Of a stretch of DNA of 64,000 bases, positions 10,509-24,418 are shown piece by piece. The translations under genes were made by a program, and so were the position numbers. Origin of the DNA: Pontederia crassipes (lineage: Eukaryota; Streptophyta; Magnoliopsida; Commelinales; Pontederiaceae); the NCBI GenBank assembly GCA_030549335.1, contig CM060198.1, positions 38,077,853 to 38,141,852 of the forward strand. Direction: 5' to 3'. Positions within the stretch are counted from its first letter, which is position 1. The number at the start of each line of letters is the position of its first letter. The notes under the pieces were generated by a model that was given only the letters and a program-made list of their open reading frames with translations, ran no database searches and had not been told where the DNA came from.

Positions 10509-13500
10509 AGCTTCAGAACTTTAACTCTATTTCAAACCGAAGTTGAACCGTTACAATCAAAGATAACGCTCTTGGGGATTAGAGTCTTAGAGTTAGGTTG
10601 AAAGCTATAAGTTATAGATACTTATGACATCCTTTGGGTGTCCTAAGAGGTGATAGATCTTTAGAACTTTAACTCTATTTCAAACCTAAGTTGAACCGTT
10701 ACAATCAAAGATAACGCTCTTGGGATTAGAGTCTTAGAGTTAGGTTCAAAGCAATAAGTTATAGATACTTATTACAACCTTTGGGTGTTCTAAGAGGTGA
10801 TAGATCTTTAGAACTTTAACTCTATTTCAAACCGAAGTTGAACCGTTACAATCAACGATAACGCTCTTGGGGATTAGAGTCTTAGAGTTAGGTTCAAAGC
10901 AATAAGTTATAGATACTTATTACAACCTTTGGGTGTCCTAAGAGGTGATAGATCTTTAGAACTTTAACTCTATTTCAAACCGAAGTTGAACCGTTACAAT
11001 CAAAGATAACGCTCTTGGGGATTAGAGTCTTAGAGTTAGGTTCAAAGCTATAAGTTATAGATACTTATTACAACCTTTGGGTGTCCTAAGAGGTGATAGG
11101 GCTTCAGAACTTTAACTCTATTTCAAACCGAAGTTGAACCGTTACAATCAAAGATAACGCTCTTGGGGATTAGAGTCTTAGAGTTAGGTTCAAAGCTATA
11201 AGTTATAGATACTTATGACATCCTTTGGGTGTCCTAAGAGGTGATAGATCTTTAGAACTTTAACTCTATTTCAAACCTAAGTTGAACCGTTACAATCAAA
11301 GATAACGCTCTTGGGGATTAGAGTCTTAGAGTTAGGTTCAAAGCAATAAGTTATAGATACTTATTACAACCTTTGGGTGTTCTAAGAGGTGATAGATCTT
11401 TAGAACTTTAACTCTATTTCAAACCGAAGTTGAACCGTTACAATCAACGATAACGCTCTTGGGGATTAGAGTCTTAGAGTTAGGTTCAAAGTTATAAGTT
11501 ATAGATACTTATGACATCCTTTGGGTGTCCTAAGAGGTGATAGATCTTTAGAACTTTAACTCTTTTTCAAACCTAAGTTGAACCGTTACAATCAAAGATA
11601 ACGCTCTTGGGGATTAGAGTCTTAGAGTTAGGTTCAAAGCTATAAGTTATAGATACTTATTACAACCTTTGGGTGTCCTAAGAGGTGATAGATCTTTAGA
11701 ACTTTAACTCTATTTCAAACCGAAGTTGAACCGTTACAATCAAAGATAACGCTCTTGGGGATTAGAGTCTTAGAGTTAGGTTCAAAGCAATAAGTGATAG
11801 ATACTTATGACATCCTTTGGGTGTCCTAAGAGGTGATAGATCTTTAGAACTTTAACTCTATTTCAAACCGAAGTTAAACCGTTACAATCAAAGATAACGC
11901 TCTTGGGGATTAGAGTCTTAGAGTTAGGTTCAAAGCTATAAGTTATAGATACTTATTACAACCTTTGGGTGTCCTAAGAGGTGATAGAGCTTCAGAACTT
12001 TAAATCTATTTCAAACCGAAGTTGAACCGTTACAATCAAAGATAACGCTCTTGGGGATTAGAGTCTTAGAGTTAGGTTCAAAGCTATAAGTTATAGATAC
12101 TTATGACATCCTTTGGGTGTCCTAAGAGGTGATAGATCTTTAGAACTTTAACTCTATTTCAAACCTAAGTTGAACCGTTACAATCAAAGATAACGCTCTT
12201 GGGGATTAGAGTCTTAGAGTTAGGTTCAAAGCAATAAGTTATAGATACTTATTACAACCTTTGGGTGTCCTAAGAGGTGATAGAGCTTTAGAACTTTAAC
12301 TCTATTTCAAACCGAAGTTGAACCGTTACAATCAAAGATAACGCTCTTGGGGATTAGAGTCTTAGAGTTAGGTTCAAAGCTATAAGTTATAGATTCTTAT
12401 GACATCCTTTGGGTGTCCTAAGAGGTGATAGATCTTTAGAACTTTAACTCTTTTTCAAACCTAAGTTGAACCGTTACAATCAAAGATAACGCTCTTGGGG
12501 ATTAGAGTCTTAGAGTTAGGTTCAAAGCAATAAGTTATAGATACTTCTTACAACCTTTGGGTGTCCTAAGAGGTGATAGATCTTTAGAACTTTAACTCTA
12601 TTTCAAACCGAAGTTGAACCGTTACAATCAAAGATAACGCTCTTGGGGATTAGAGTCTTAGAGTTAGGTTCAAAGCAATAAGTGATAGATACTTATGACA
12701 TCCTTTGGGTGTCCTAAGAGGTGATAGAGCTTCAGAACTTTAACTCTATTTCAAACTGAAGTTGAACCGTTACAATCAAAGATAACGCTCTTGGAGATTA
12801 GAGTCTTACAGTTAGGTTCAAAGCTATAAGTTATGGATACTTATTACAACCCTTGGGTGTCCTAAGAGGTGATAGAGCTTCAGAACTTTAACTCTATTTC
12901 GAACCGAAGTTGAACCGTTACAATCAAAGATAACGCTCTTGGGGATTAGAGTCTTAGAGTTAGGTTCAAAGCTATAAGTTATAGATACTTATTACAACCT
13001 TTGGGTGTCCTAAGAGGTGATAGGGCTTCAGAACTTTAACTCTATTTCAAACCGAAGTTGAACCGTTACAATCAAAGATAACGCTCTTGGGGATTAGAGT
13101 CTTAGAGTTAGGTTCAAAGCTACAAGTTATAGATACTTATGACATCCTTTGGGTGTCCTAAGAGGTGATAGATCTTTAGAACTTTAACTCTATTTCAAAC
13201 CTAAGTTGAACCGTTACAATCAAAGATAACGCTCTTGGGGATTAGAGTTTTAGAGTTAGGTTCAAAGCAATAAGTTATAGATACTTATTACAACCTTTGG
13301 GTGTCCTAAGAGGTGATAGATCTTTAGAACTTTAACTCTATTTCAAACCGAAGTTGAACCGTTACAATCAAAGATAACGCTCTTGGGGATTAGAGTCTTA
13401 GAGTTAGGTTCAAAGCTATAAGTTATAGATACTTATTACAACCTTTGGGTGTCCTAAGAGGTGATAGGGCTTCAGAACTTTAACTCTATTTCAAACCGAA

Positions 13501-14355
13501 GTTGAACCGTTACAATCAAAGATAACGCTCTTGGGGATTAGAGTCTTAGAGTTAGGTTCAAAGCTATAAGTTATAGATACTTATGACATCCTTTGGGTGT
13601 CCTAAGAGGTGATAGATCTTTAGAACTTTAACTCTATTTCAAACCTAAGTTGAACCGTTACAATCAAAGATAACGCTCTTGGGGATTAGAGTCTTAGAGT
13701 TAGGTTCAAAGCAATAAGTTATAGATACTTATTACAACCTTTGGGTGTTCTAAGAGGTGATAGATCTTTAGAACTTTAACTCTATTTCAAACCGAAGTTG
13801 AACCGTTACAATCAAAGATAACGCTCTTGGGGATTAGAGTCTTAGAGTTAGGTTCAAAGTTATAAGTTATAGATACTTATGACATCCTTTGGGTGTCCTA
13901 AGAGGTGATAGATCTTTAGAACTTTAACTCTTTTTCAAACCTAAGTTGAACCGTTACAATCAAAGATAACGCTCTTGGGGATTAGAGTCTTAGAGTTAGG
14001 TTCAAAGCTATAAGTTATAGATACTTATTACAACCTTTGGGTGTCCTAAGAGGTGATAGATCTTTAGAACTTTAACTCTATTTCAAACCGAAGTTGAACC
14101 GTTACAATCAAAGATAACGCTCTTGGGGATTAGAGTCTTAGAGTTAGGTTCAAAGCAATAAGTGATAGATACTTATGACATCCTTTGGGTGTCCTAAGAG
14201 GTGATAGATCTTTAGAACTTTAACTCTATTTCAAACCGAAGTTGAACCGTTACAATCAAAGATAACGCTCTTGGGGATTAGAGTCTTAGAGTTAGGTTCA
14301 AAGTTATAAGTTATAGATACTTATGACATCCTTTGGGTGTCCTAAGAGGTGATAG

Positions 14356-14503
14356 ATCTTTAGAACTTTAACTCTTTTTCAAACCTAAGTTGAACCGTTA
14401 CAATCAAAGATAACGCTCTTGGGGATTAGAGTCTTAGAGTTAGGTTCAAAGCAATAAGTGATAGATACTTATGACATCCTTTGGGTGTCCTAAGAGGTGA
14501 TAG
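14356..14503. repeat. M23/M24 fusion monomer in U2
   Basis: The left half has ctttttc and cctaag as in M23. The right half has gcaataagtgatag and gacatcc as in M24. U1, U4, U5 and U6 have separate M23 and M24 monomers at this place. The simplest reading is a one-monomer deletion by exchange within the pair. Identical fusions stand at 22347 in U3 and 52831 in U7, so these three units share this event. Confidence 0.82.
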
Positions 14504-15095
14504 AGCTTCAGAACTTTAACTCTATTTCAAACTGAAGTTGAACCGTTACAATCAAAGATAACGCTCTTGGAGATTAGAGTCTTACAGTTAGGTTGAAAGC
14601 TATAAGTTATGGATACTTATTACAACCCTTGGGTGTCCTAAGAGGTGATAGATCTTTAGAACTTTAACTCTATTTCAAACCGAAGTTGAACCGTTACAAT
14701 CAAAGATAACGCTCTTGGGGATTAGAGTCTTAGAGTTAGGTTCAAAGCTATAAGTTATGGATACTTATTACAACCCTTCGGTGTCCTAAGAGGTGATAGA
14801 GCTTCAAAACTTTAACTCTATTTCGAACCGAAGTTGAACCGTTACAATCAAAGATAACGCTCTTGGGGATTAGAGTCTTAGAGTTAGGTTCAAAGCAATA
14901 AGTTATAGATACTTATTACAACCTTTGGGTGTCCTAAGAGGTGATAGATCTTTAGAACTTTAACTCTATTTCAAACCGAAGTTGAACCGTTACAATCAAA
15001 GATAACGCTCTTGGGGATTAGAGTCTTAGAGTTAGGTTCAAAGCTATAAGTTATAGATACTTATTACAACATTTGGGTGTCCTAAGAGGTGATAG

Positions 15096-17611
15096 AGCTT
15101 CAGAACTTTAACTCTATTTCAAACCGAAGTTGAACCGTTACAATCAAAGATAACGCTCTTGGGGATTAGAGTCTTAGAGTTAGGTTCAAAGCAATAAGTT
15201 ATAGATACTTATTACAACCTTTGGGTGTCCTAAGAGGTGATAGATCTTTAGAACTTTAACTCTTTTTCAAACCTAAGTTGAACCGTTACAATCAAAGATA
15301 ACGCTCTTGGGGATTAGAGTCTTAGAGTTAGGTTCAAAGCAATAAGTTATAGATACTTCTTACAACCTTTGGGTGTCCTAAGAGGTGATAGATCTTTTGA
15401 ACTTTAACTCTATTTCAAACCGAAGTTGAACCATTACAATCAAAGATAACGCTCTTGGGGATTAGAGTCTTAGAGTTAGGTTCAAAGCTATAAGTTATAG
15501 ATACTTATTACAAGCTTTGGGTGTCCTAAGAGGTGATAGAGCTTCAGAACTTTAACTCTATTTCAAACCGAAGTTGAACCGTTACAATCAAAGATAACGC
15601 TCTTGGGGATTAGAGTCTTAGAGTTAGGTTTAAAGCTAGAAGTTATAGATACTTATTACAACCTTTGGGTGTCCTAAGAGGTGATAGATCTTTAGAACTT
15701 TAACTCTATTTCAAACCTAAGTTGAACCGTTACAATCAAAGATAACGCTCTTGGGGATTAGAGTCTTAGAGTTAGGTTCAAAGCTATAAGTTATGGATAC
15801 TTATTACAACCCTTGGGTGTCCTAAGAGGTGATAGAGCTTCAGAACTTTAACTCTATTTCAAACCGAAGTTGAAACGTTACAATCAAAGATAACGCTCTT
15901 GGGGATTAGAGTCTTAGAGTTAGGTTCAAAGCAATAAGTTATAGATACTTATTACAACCTTTGGGTGTCCTAAGAGGTGATAGAGCTTCAGAACTTTAAC
16001 TCTATTTCAAACCGAAGTTGAACCGTTACAATCAAAGATAACGCTCTTGGGGATTAGAGTCTTAGAGTTAGGTTCAAAGCTATAAGTTATAGATACTTAT
16101 TACAACCTTTGGGTGTCCTAAGAGGTGATAGATCTTTAGAACTTTAACTCTATTTCAAACCGAAGTTGAACCGTTACAATCAAAGATAACGCTCTTGGGG
16201 ATTAGAGTCTTAGAGTTAGGTTCAAAGCTATAAGTTATAGATACTTATGACATCCTTTGGGTGTCCTAAGAGGTGATAGATCTTTAGAACTTTAACTCTT
16301 TTTCAAACCTAAGTTGAACCGTTACAATCAAAGATAACGCTCTTGGGGATTAGAGTCTTAGAGTTAGGTTCAAAGCTATAAGTTATAGATACTTATTACA
16401 ACATTTGGGTGTCCTAAGAGGTGATAGAGCTTCAGAACTTTAACTCTATTTCAAACCGAAGTTGAACCGTTACAATCAAAGATAACGCTCTTGGGGATTA
16501 GAGTCTTAGAGTTAGGTTCAAAGCAATAAGTTATAGATACTTATTACAACCTTTGGGTGTCCTAAGAGGTGATAGATCTTTAGAACTTTAACTCTTTTTC
16601 AAACCTAAGTTGAACCGTTACAATCAAAGATAACGCTCTTGGGGATTAGAGTCTTAGAGTTAGGTTCAAAGCAATAAGTTATAGATACTTCTTACAACCT
16701 TTGGGTGTCCTAAGAGGTGATAGATCTTTTGAACTTTAACTCTATTTCAAACCGAAGTTGAACCATTACAATCAAAGATAACGCTCTTGGGGATTAGAGT
16801 CTTAGAGTTAGGTTCAAAGCTATAAGTTATAGATACTTATTACAAGCTTTGGGTGTCCTAAGAGGTGATAGAGCTTCAGAACTTTAACTCTATTTCAAAC
16901 CGAAGTTGAACCGTTACAATCAAAGATAACGCTCTTGGGGATTAGAGTCTTAGAGTTAGGTTTAAAGCTAGAAGTTATAGATACTTATTACAACCTTTGG
17001 GTGTCCTAAGAGGTGATAGATCTTTAGAACTTTAACTCTATTTCAAACCTAAGTTGAACCGTTACAATCAAAGATAACGCTCTTGGGGATTAGAGTCTTA
17101 GAGTTAGGTTCAAAGCTATAAGTTATGGATACTTATTACAACCCTTGGGTGTCCTAAGAGGTGATAGAGCTTCAGAACTTTAACTCTATTTCAAACCGAA
17201 GTTGAAACGTTACAATCAAAGATAACGCTCTTGGGGATTAGAGTCTTAGAGTTAGGTTCAAAGCAATAAGTTATAGATACTTATTACAACCTTTGGGTGT
17301 CCTAAGAGGTGATAGAGCTTCAGAACTTTAACTCTATTTCAAACCGAAGTTGAACCGTTACAATCAAAGATAACGCTCTTGGGGATTAGAGTCTTAGAGT
17401 TAGGTTCAAAGCTATAAGTTATAGATACTTATTACAACCTTTGGGTGTCCTAAGAGGTGATAGATCTTTAGAACTTTAACTCTATTTCAAACCGAAGTTG
17501 AACCGTTACAATCAAAGATAACGCTCTTGGGGATTAGAGTCTTAGAGTTAGGTTCAAAGCTATAAGTTATAGATACTTATGACATCCTTTGGGTGTCCTA
17601 AGAGGTGATAG
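15096..17611. repeat. 9-monomer (1,332-bp) duplication inside U2
   Basis: Monomers M29-M36 occur at 15096-16279 and again at 16428-17611, joined by one chimeric monomer at 16280-16427. Marker pairs confirm the 1,332-bp step: acatttgggt at 15069 and 16401, gatctttt at 15391 and 16723, AAGCTT at 15512 and 16844. The two copies look identical by eye apart from the joining monomer. U3, the nearest relative of U2, has only one copy, so the event is younger than their split or was reversed in U3. Confidence 0.9.
16280..16427. repeat. Chimeric junction monomer of the U2 duplication
   Basis: The left half reads ctctttttc and acctaag, as in the M8, M14, M23 and M30 types. The right half reads gctataag and ends attacaacattt, the private ending of M28. 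It follows M36 and leads into a second M29. The switch lies between base 31 and base 98 of the monomer. U3 also has a ctttttc monomer directly after its M36 (24271), but there the right half differs, so both units seem to descend from one earlier M36-to-ctttttc join. Confidence 0.8.
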
Positions 17612-20600
17612 ATCTTTAGAACTTTAACTCTATTTCAAACCGAAGTTGAACCGTTACAATCAAAGATAACGCTCTTGGGGATTAGAGTCTTAGAGTTAGG
17701 TTCAAAGCTATAAGTTATAGATATTTATGACATCCTTTGGGTGTCCTAAGAGGTGATAGATCTTTAGAACTTTAACTCTATTTCAAACCTAAGTTGAACC
17801 GTTACAATCAAAGATAACGCTCTTGGGGATTAGAGTCTTAGAGTTAGGTTCAAAGCTATAAGTTATAGATACTTATTACAACCTTTGGGTGTCCTAAGAG
17901 GTGATAGGGCTTCAGAACTTTAACTCTATTTCAAATCGAAGTTGAACCGTTACAATCAAAGATAACGCTCTTGGGGATTAGAGTCTTAGAGTTAGGTTCA
18001 AAGCTATAAGTTATAGATACTTATGACATCCTTTGGGTGTCCTAAGAGGTGATAGATCTTTAGAACTTTAACTCTATTTCAAACCGAAGTTGAACCGTTA
18101 CAATCAAAGATAACGCTCTTGGGGATTAGAGTCTTAGAGTTAGGTTCAAAGCAATAAGTGATAGATACTTATGACATCCTTTGGGTGTCCTAAGAGGTGA
18201 TAGAGCTTCAGAACTTTAACTCTATTTCAAACCGAAGTTGAACCGTTACAATCAAAGATAACGCTCTTTGGGATTAGAGTCTTAGAGATAGATTCAAAGC
18301 AATAAGTTATATATACTTATTACAACCTTTGGGTGTCCTAAGAGGTGATAGATCTTTAGAACTTTAACTCTATTTCAAACCGAAGTTGAACCGTTACAAT
18401 CAAAGATAACGCTCTTGGGGATTAGAGTCTTAGAGTTAGGTTCAAAGCTATAAGTTATAGATACTTATTACAACCTTTGGGGGTCCTAAGAGGTGATAGA
18501 GCTTCAGAACTTTAACTCTATTTCAAACCGAAGTTGAACCGTTACAATCAAAGATAACGCTCTTGGGGATTAGGGTCTTAGAGTTAGGTTGAAAGCTATA
18601 AGTTATAGATACTTATGACATCCTTTGGGTGTCCTAAGAGGTGATAGATCTTTAGAACTTTAACTCTATTTCAAACCTAAGTTGAACCGTTACAATCAAA
18701 GATAACGCTCTTGGGATTAGAGTCTTAGAGTTAGGTTCAAAGCAATAAGTTATAGATACTTATTACAACCTTTGGGTGTTCTAAGAGGTGATAGATCTTT
18801 AGAACTTTAACTCTATTTCAAACCGAAGTTGAACCGTTACAATCAACGATAACGCTCTTGGGGATTAGAGTCTTAGAGTTAGGTTCAAAGCAATAAGTTA
18901 TAGATACTTATTACAACCTTTGGGTGTCCTAAGAGGTGATAGATCTTTAGAACTTTAACTCTATTTCAAACCGAAGTTGAACCGTTACAATCAAAGATAA
19001 CGCTCTTGGGGATTAGAGTCTTAGAGTTAGGTTCAAAGCTATAAGTTATAGATACTTATTACAACCTTTGGGTGTCCTAAGAGGTGATAGGGCTTCAGAA
19101 CTTTAACTCTATTTCAAACCGAAGTTGAACCGTTACAATCAAAGATAACGCTCTTGGGGATTAGAGTCTTAGAGTTAGGTTCAAAGCTATAAGTTATAGA
19201 TACTTATGACATCCTTTGGGTGTCCTAAGAGGTGATAGATCTTTAGAACTTTAACTCTATTTCAAACCTAAGTTGAACCGTTACAATCAAAGATAACGCT
19301 CTTGGGGATTAGAGTCTTAGAGTTAGGTTCAAAGCAATAAGTTATAGATACTTATTACAACCTTTGGGTGTTCTAAGAGGTGATAGATCTTTAGAACTTT
19401 AACTCTATTTCAAACCGAAGTTGAACCGTTACAATCAAAGATAACGCTCTTGGGGATTAGAGTCTTAGAGTTAGGTTCAAAGTTATAAGTTATAGATACT
19501 TATGACATCCTTTGGGTGTCCTAAGAGGTGATAGATCTTTAGAACTTTAACTCTTTTTCAAACCTAAGTTGAACCGTTACAATCAAAGATAACGCTCTTG
19601 GGGATTAGAGTCTTAGAGTTAGGTTCAAAGCTATAAGTTATAGATACTTATTACAACCTTTGGGTGTCCTAAGAGGTGATAGATCTTTAGAACTTTAACT
19701 CTATTTCAAACCGAAGTTGAACCGTTACAATCAAAGATAACGCTCTTGGGGATTAGAGTCTTAGAGTTAGGTTCAAAGCAATAAGTGATAGATACTTATG
19801 ACATCCTTTGGGTGTCCTAAGAGGTGATAGATCTTTAGAACTTTAACTCTATTTCAAACCGAAGTTAAACCGTTACAATCAAAGATAACGCTCTTGGGGA
19901 TTAGAGTCTTAGAGTTAGGTTCAAAGCTATAAGTTATAGATACTTATTACAACCTTTGGGTGTCCTAAGAGGTGATAGAGCTTCAGAACTTTAAATCTAT
20001 TTCAAACCGAAGTTGAACCGTTACAATCAAAGATAACGCTCTTGGGGATTAGAGTCTTAGAGTTAGGTTCAAAGCTATAAGTTATAGATACTTATGACAT
20101 CCTTTGGGTGTCCTAAGAGGTGATAGATCTTTAGAACTTTAACTCTATTTCAAACCTAAGTTGAACCGTTACAATCAAAGATAACGCTCTTGGGGATTAG
20201 AGTCTTAGAGTTAGGTTCAAAGCAATAAGTTATAGATACTTATTACAACCTTTGGGTGTCCTAAGAGGTGATAGAGCTTTAGAACTTTAACTCTATTTCA
20301 AACCGAAGTTGAACCGTTACAATCAAAGATAACGCTCTTGGGGATTAGAGTCTTAGAGTTAGGTTCAAAGCTATAAGTTATAGATTCTTATGACATCCTT
20401 TGGGTGTCCTAAGAGGTGATAGATCTTTAGAACTTTAACTCTTTTTCAAACCTAAGTTGAACCGTTACAATCAAAGATAACGCTCTTGGGGATTAGAGTC
20501 TTAGAGTTAGGTTCAAAGCAATAAGTTATAGATACTTCTTACAACCTTTGGGTGTCCTAAGAGGTGATAGATCTTTAGAACTTTAACTCTATTTCAAACC

Positions 20601-22346
20601 GAAGTTGAACCGTTACAATCAAAGATAACGCTCTTGGGGATTAGAGTCTTAGAGTTAGGTTCAAAGCAATAAGTGATAGATACTTATGACATCCTTTGGG
20701 TGTCCTAAGAGGTGATAGAGCTTCAGAACTTTAACTCTATTTCAAACTGAAGTTGAACCGTTACAATCAAAGATAACGCTCTTGGAGATTAGAGTCTTAC
20801 AGTTAGGTTCAAAGCTATAAGTTATGGATACTTATTACAACCCTTGGGTGTCCTAAGAGGTGATAGAGCTTCAGAACTTTAACTCTATTTCGAACCGAAG
20901 TTGAACCGTTACAATCAAAGATAACGCTCTTGGGGATTAGAGTCTTAGAGTTAGGTTCAAAGCTATAAGTTATAGATACTTATTACAACCTTTGGGTGTC
21001 CTAAGAGGTGATAGGGCTTCAGAACTTTAACTCTATTTCAAACCGAAGTTGAACCGTTACAATCAAAGATAACGCTCTTGGGGATTAGAGTCTTAGAGTT
21101 AGGTTCAAAGCTACAAGTTATAGATACTTATGACATCCTTTGGGTGTCCTAAGAGGTGATAGATCTTTAGAACTTTAACTCTATTTCAAACCTAAGTTGA
21201 ACCGTTACAATCAAAGATAACGCTCTTGGGGATTAGAGTCTTAGAGTTAGGTTCAAAGCAATAAGTTATAGATACTTATTACAACCTTTGGGTGTCCTAA
21301 GAGGTGATAGATCTTTAGAACTTTAACTCTATTTCAAACCGAAGTTGAACCGTTACAATCAAAGATAACGCTCTTGGGGATTAGAGTCTTAGAGTTAGGT
21401 TCAAAGCTATAAGTTATAGATACTTATTACAACCTTTGGGTGTCCTAAGAGGTGATAGGGCTTCAGAACTTTAACTCTATTTCAAACCGAAGTTGAACCG
21501 TTACAATCAAAGATAACGCTCTTGGGGATTAGAGTCTTAGAGTTAGGTTCAAAGCTATAAGTTATAGATACTTATGACATCCTTTGGGTGTCCTAAGAGG
21601 TGATAGATCTTTAGAACTTTAACTCTATTTCAAACCTAAGTTGAACCGTTACAATCAAAGATAACGCTCTTGGGGATTAGAGTCTTAGAGTTAGGTTCAA
21701 AGCAATAAGTTATAGATACTTATTACAACCTTTGGGTGTTCTAAGAGGTGATAGATCTTTAGAACTTTAACTCTATTTCAAACCGAAGTTGAACCGTTAC
21801 AATCAAAGATAACGCTCTTGGGGATTAGAGTCTTAGAGTTAGGTTCAAAGTTATAAGTTATAGATACTTATGACATCCTTTGGGTGTCCTAAGAGGTGAT
21901 AGATCTTTAGAACTTTAACTCTTTTTCAAACCTAAGTTGAACCGTTACAATCAAAGATAACGCTCTTGGGGATTAGAGTCTTAGAGTTAGGTTCAAAGCT
22001 ATAAGTTATAGATACTTATTACAACCTTTGGGTGTCCTAAGAGGTGATAGATCTTTAGAACTTTAACTCTATTTCAAACCGAAGTTGAACCGTTACAATC
22101 AAAGATAACGCTCTTGGGGATTAGAGTCTTAGAGTTAGGTTCAAAGCAATAAGTGATAGATACTTATGACATCCTTTGGGTGTCCTAAGAGGTGATAGAT
22201 CTTTAGAACTTTAACTCTATTTCAAACCGAAGTTGAACCGTTACAATCAAAGATAACGCTCTTGGGGATTAGAGTCTTAGAGTTAGGTTCAAAGTTATAA
22301 GTTATAGATACTTATGACATCCTTTGGGTGTCCTAAGAGGTGATAG

Positions 22347-22494
22347 ATCTTTAGAACTTTAACTCTTTTTCAAACCTAAGTTGAACCGTTACAATCAAAG
22401 ATAACGCTCTTGGGGATTAGAGTCTTAGAGTTAGGTTCAAAGCAATAAGTGATAGATACTTATGACATCCTTTGGGTGTCCTAAGAGGTGATAG
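22347..22494. repeat. M23/M24 fusion monomer in U3
   Basis: It has the same join as at 14356, with ctttttc and cctaag on the left and gcaataagtgatag and gacatcc on the right. It lies exactly 7,991 bp from the U2 copy and is followed by the M25 type with ggagatt and cttacag. Confidence 0.82.
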
Positions 22495-24270
22495 AGCTTC
22501 AGAACTTTAACTCTATTTCAAACTGAAGTTGAACCGTTACAATCAAAGATAACGCTCTTGGAGATTAGAGTCTTACAGTTAGGTTCAAAGCTATAAGTTA
22601 TGGATACTTATTACAACCCTTGGGTGTCCTAAGAGGTGATAGATCTTTAGAACTTTAACTCTATTTCAAACCGAAGTTGAACCGTTACAATCAAAGATAA
22701 CGCTCTTGGGGATTAGAGTCTTAGAGTTAGGTTCAAAGCTATAAGTTATGGATACTTATTACAACCCTTCGGTGTCCTAAGAGGTGATAGAGCTTCAAAA
22801 CTTTAACTCTATTTCGAACCGAAGTTGAACCGTTACAATCAAAGATAACGCTCTTGGGGATTAGAGTCTTAGAGTTAGGTTCAAAGCAATAAGTTATAGA
22901 TACTTATTACAACCTTTGGGTGTCCTAAGAGGTGATAGATCTTTAGAACTTTAACTCTATTTCAAACCGAAGTTGAACCGTTACAATCAAAGATAACGCT
23001 CTTGGGGATTAGAGTCTTAGAGTTAGGTTCAAAGCTATAAGTTATAGATACTTATTACAACATTTGGGTGTCCTAAGAGGTGATAGAGCTTCAGAACTTT
23101 AACTCTATTTCAAACCGAAGTTGAACCGTTACAATCAAAGATAACGCTCTTGGGGATTAGAGTCTTAGAGTTAGGTTCAAAGCAATAAGTTATAGATACT
23201 TATTACAACCTTTGGGTGTCCTAAGAGGTGATAGATCTTTAGAACTTTAACTCTTTTTCAAACCTAAGTTGAACCGTTACAATCAAAGATAACGCTCTTG
23301 GGGATTAGAGTCTTAGAGTTAGGTTCAAAGCAATAAGTTATAGATACTTCTTACAACCTTTGGGTGTCCTAAGAGGTGATAGATCTTTTGAACTTTAACT
23401 CTATTTCAAACCGAAGTTGAACCCTTACAATCAAAGATAACGCTCTTGGGGATTAGAGTCTTAGAGTTAGGTTCAAAGCTATAAGTTATAGATACTTATT
23501 ACAAGCTTTGGGTGTCCTAAGAGGTGATAGAGCTTCAGAACTTTAACTCTATTTCAAACCGAAGTTGAACCGTTACAATCAAAGATAACGCTCTTGGGGA
23601 TTAGAGTCTTAGAGTTAGGTTTAAAGCTAGAAGTTATAGATACTTATTACAACCTTTGGGTGTCCTAAGAGGTGATAGATCTTTAGAACTTTAACTCTAT
23701 TTCAAACCTAAGTTGAACCGTTACAATCAAAGATAACGCTCTTGGGGATTAGAGTCTTAGAGTTAGGTTCAAAGCTATAAGTTATGGATACTTATTACAA
23801 CCCTTGGGTGTCCTAAGAGGTGATAGAGCTTCAGAACTTTAACTCTATTTCAAACCGAAGTTGAAACGTTACAATCAAAGATAACGCTCTTGGGGATTAG
23901 AGTCTTAGAGTTAGGTTCAAAGCAATAAGTTATAGATACTTATTACAACCTTTGGGTGTCCTAAGAGGTGATAGAGCTTCAGAACTTTAACTCTATTTCA
24001 AACCGAAGTTGAACCGTTACAATCAAAGATAACGCTCTTGGGGATTAGAGTCTTAGAGTTAGGTTCAAAGCTATAAGTTATAGATACTTATTACAACCTT
24101 TGGGTGTCCTAAGAGGTGATAGATCTTTAGAACTTTAACTCTATTTCAAACCGAAGTTGAACCGTTACAATCAAAGATAACGCTCTTGGGGATTAGAGTC
24201 TTAGAGTTAGGTTCAAAGCTATAAGTTATAGATACTTATGACATCCTTTGGGTGTCCTAAGAGGTGATAG

Positions 24271-24418
24271 ATCTTTAGAACTTTAACTCTTTTTCAAACC
24301 TAAGTTGAACCGTTACAATCAAAGATAACGCTCTTGGGGATTAGAGTCTTAGAGTTAGGTTCAAAGCAATAAGTTATAAATACTTATTACAACCTTTGGG
24401 TGTTCTAAGAGGTGATAG
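24271..24418. repeat. Junction monomer between U2-like and U0-like blocks
   Basis: This monomer links M36 to the block that repeats the window's left end. Its left half is the ctttttc/cctaag type. Its right half has gcaataag, a private ttataaatac and the tgttctaag ending of M2 or M6. It therefore looks like a hybrid of a ctttttc monomer and an M2/M6-type monomer, and it marks the left edge of the large duplication as far as this window shows. Confidence 0.72.

Larger units (their letters stand above)
10509..18499. repeat. U2: HOR unit, 54 monomers, 7,991 bp
   Basis: Compared with U1 this unit lacks the extra M26-like monomer after M16. It carries a chimeric M23/M24 monomer (14356) in place of two monomers, which gives a 45-monomer core, and then gains nine monomers by internal duplication (15096-17611). 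M2 (10657) is 147 bp, with cttgggattag where most copies have four G's. That deletion is shared with U3, U5, U6 and U7 and absent from U1, U4 and U8. M26 carries the private cccttcggtg, shared with U3 and U7. The repeat distance to U3 is exactly 7,991 bp at three separate markers. Confidence 0.92.
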
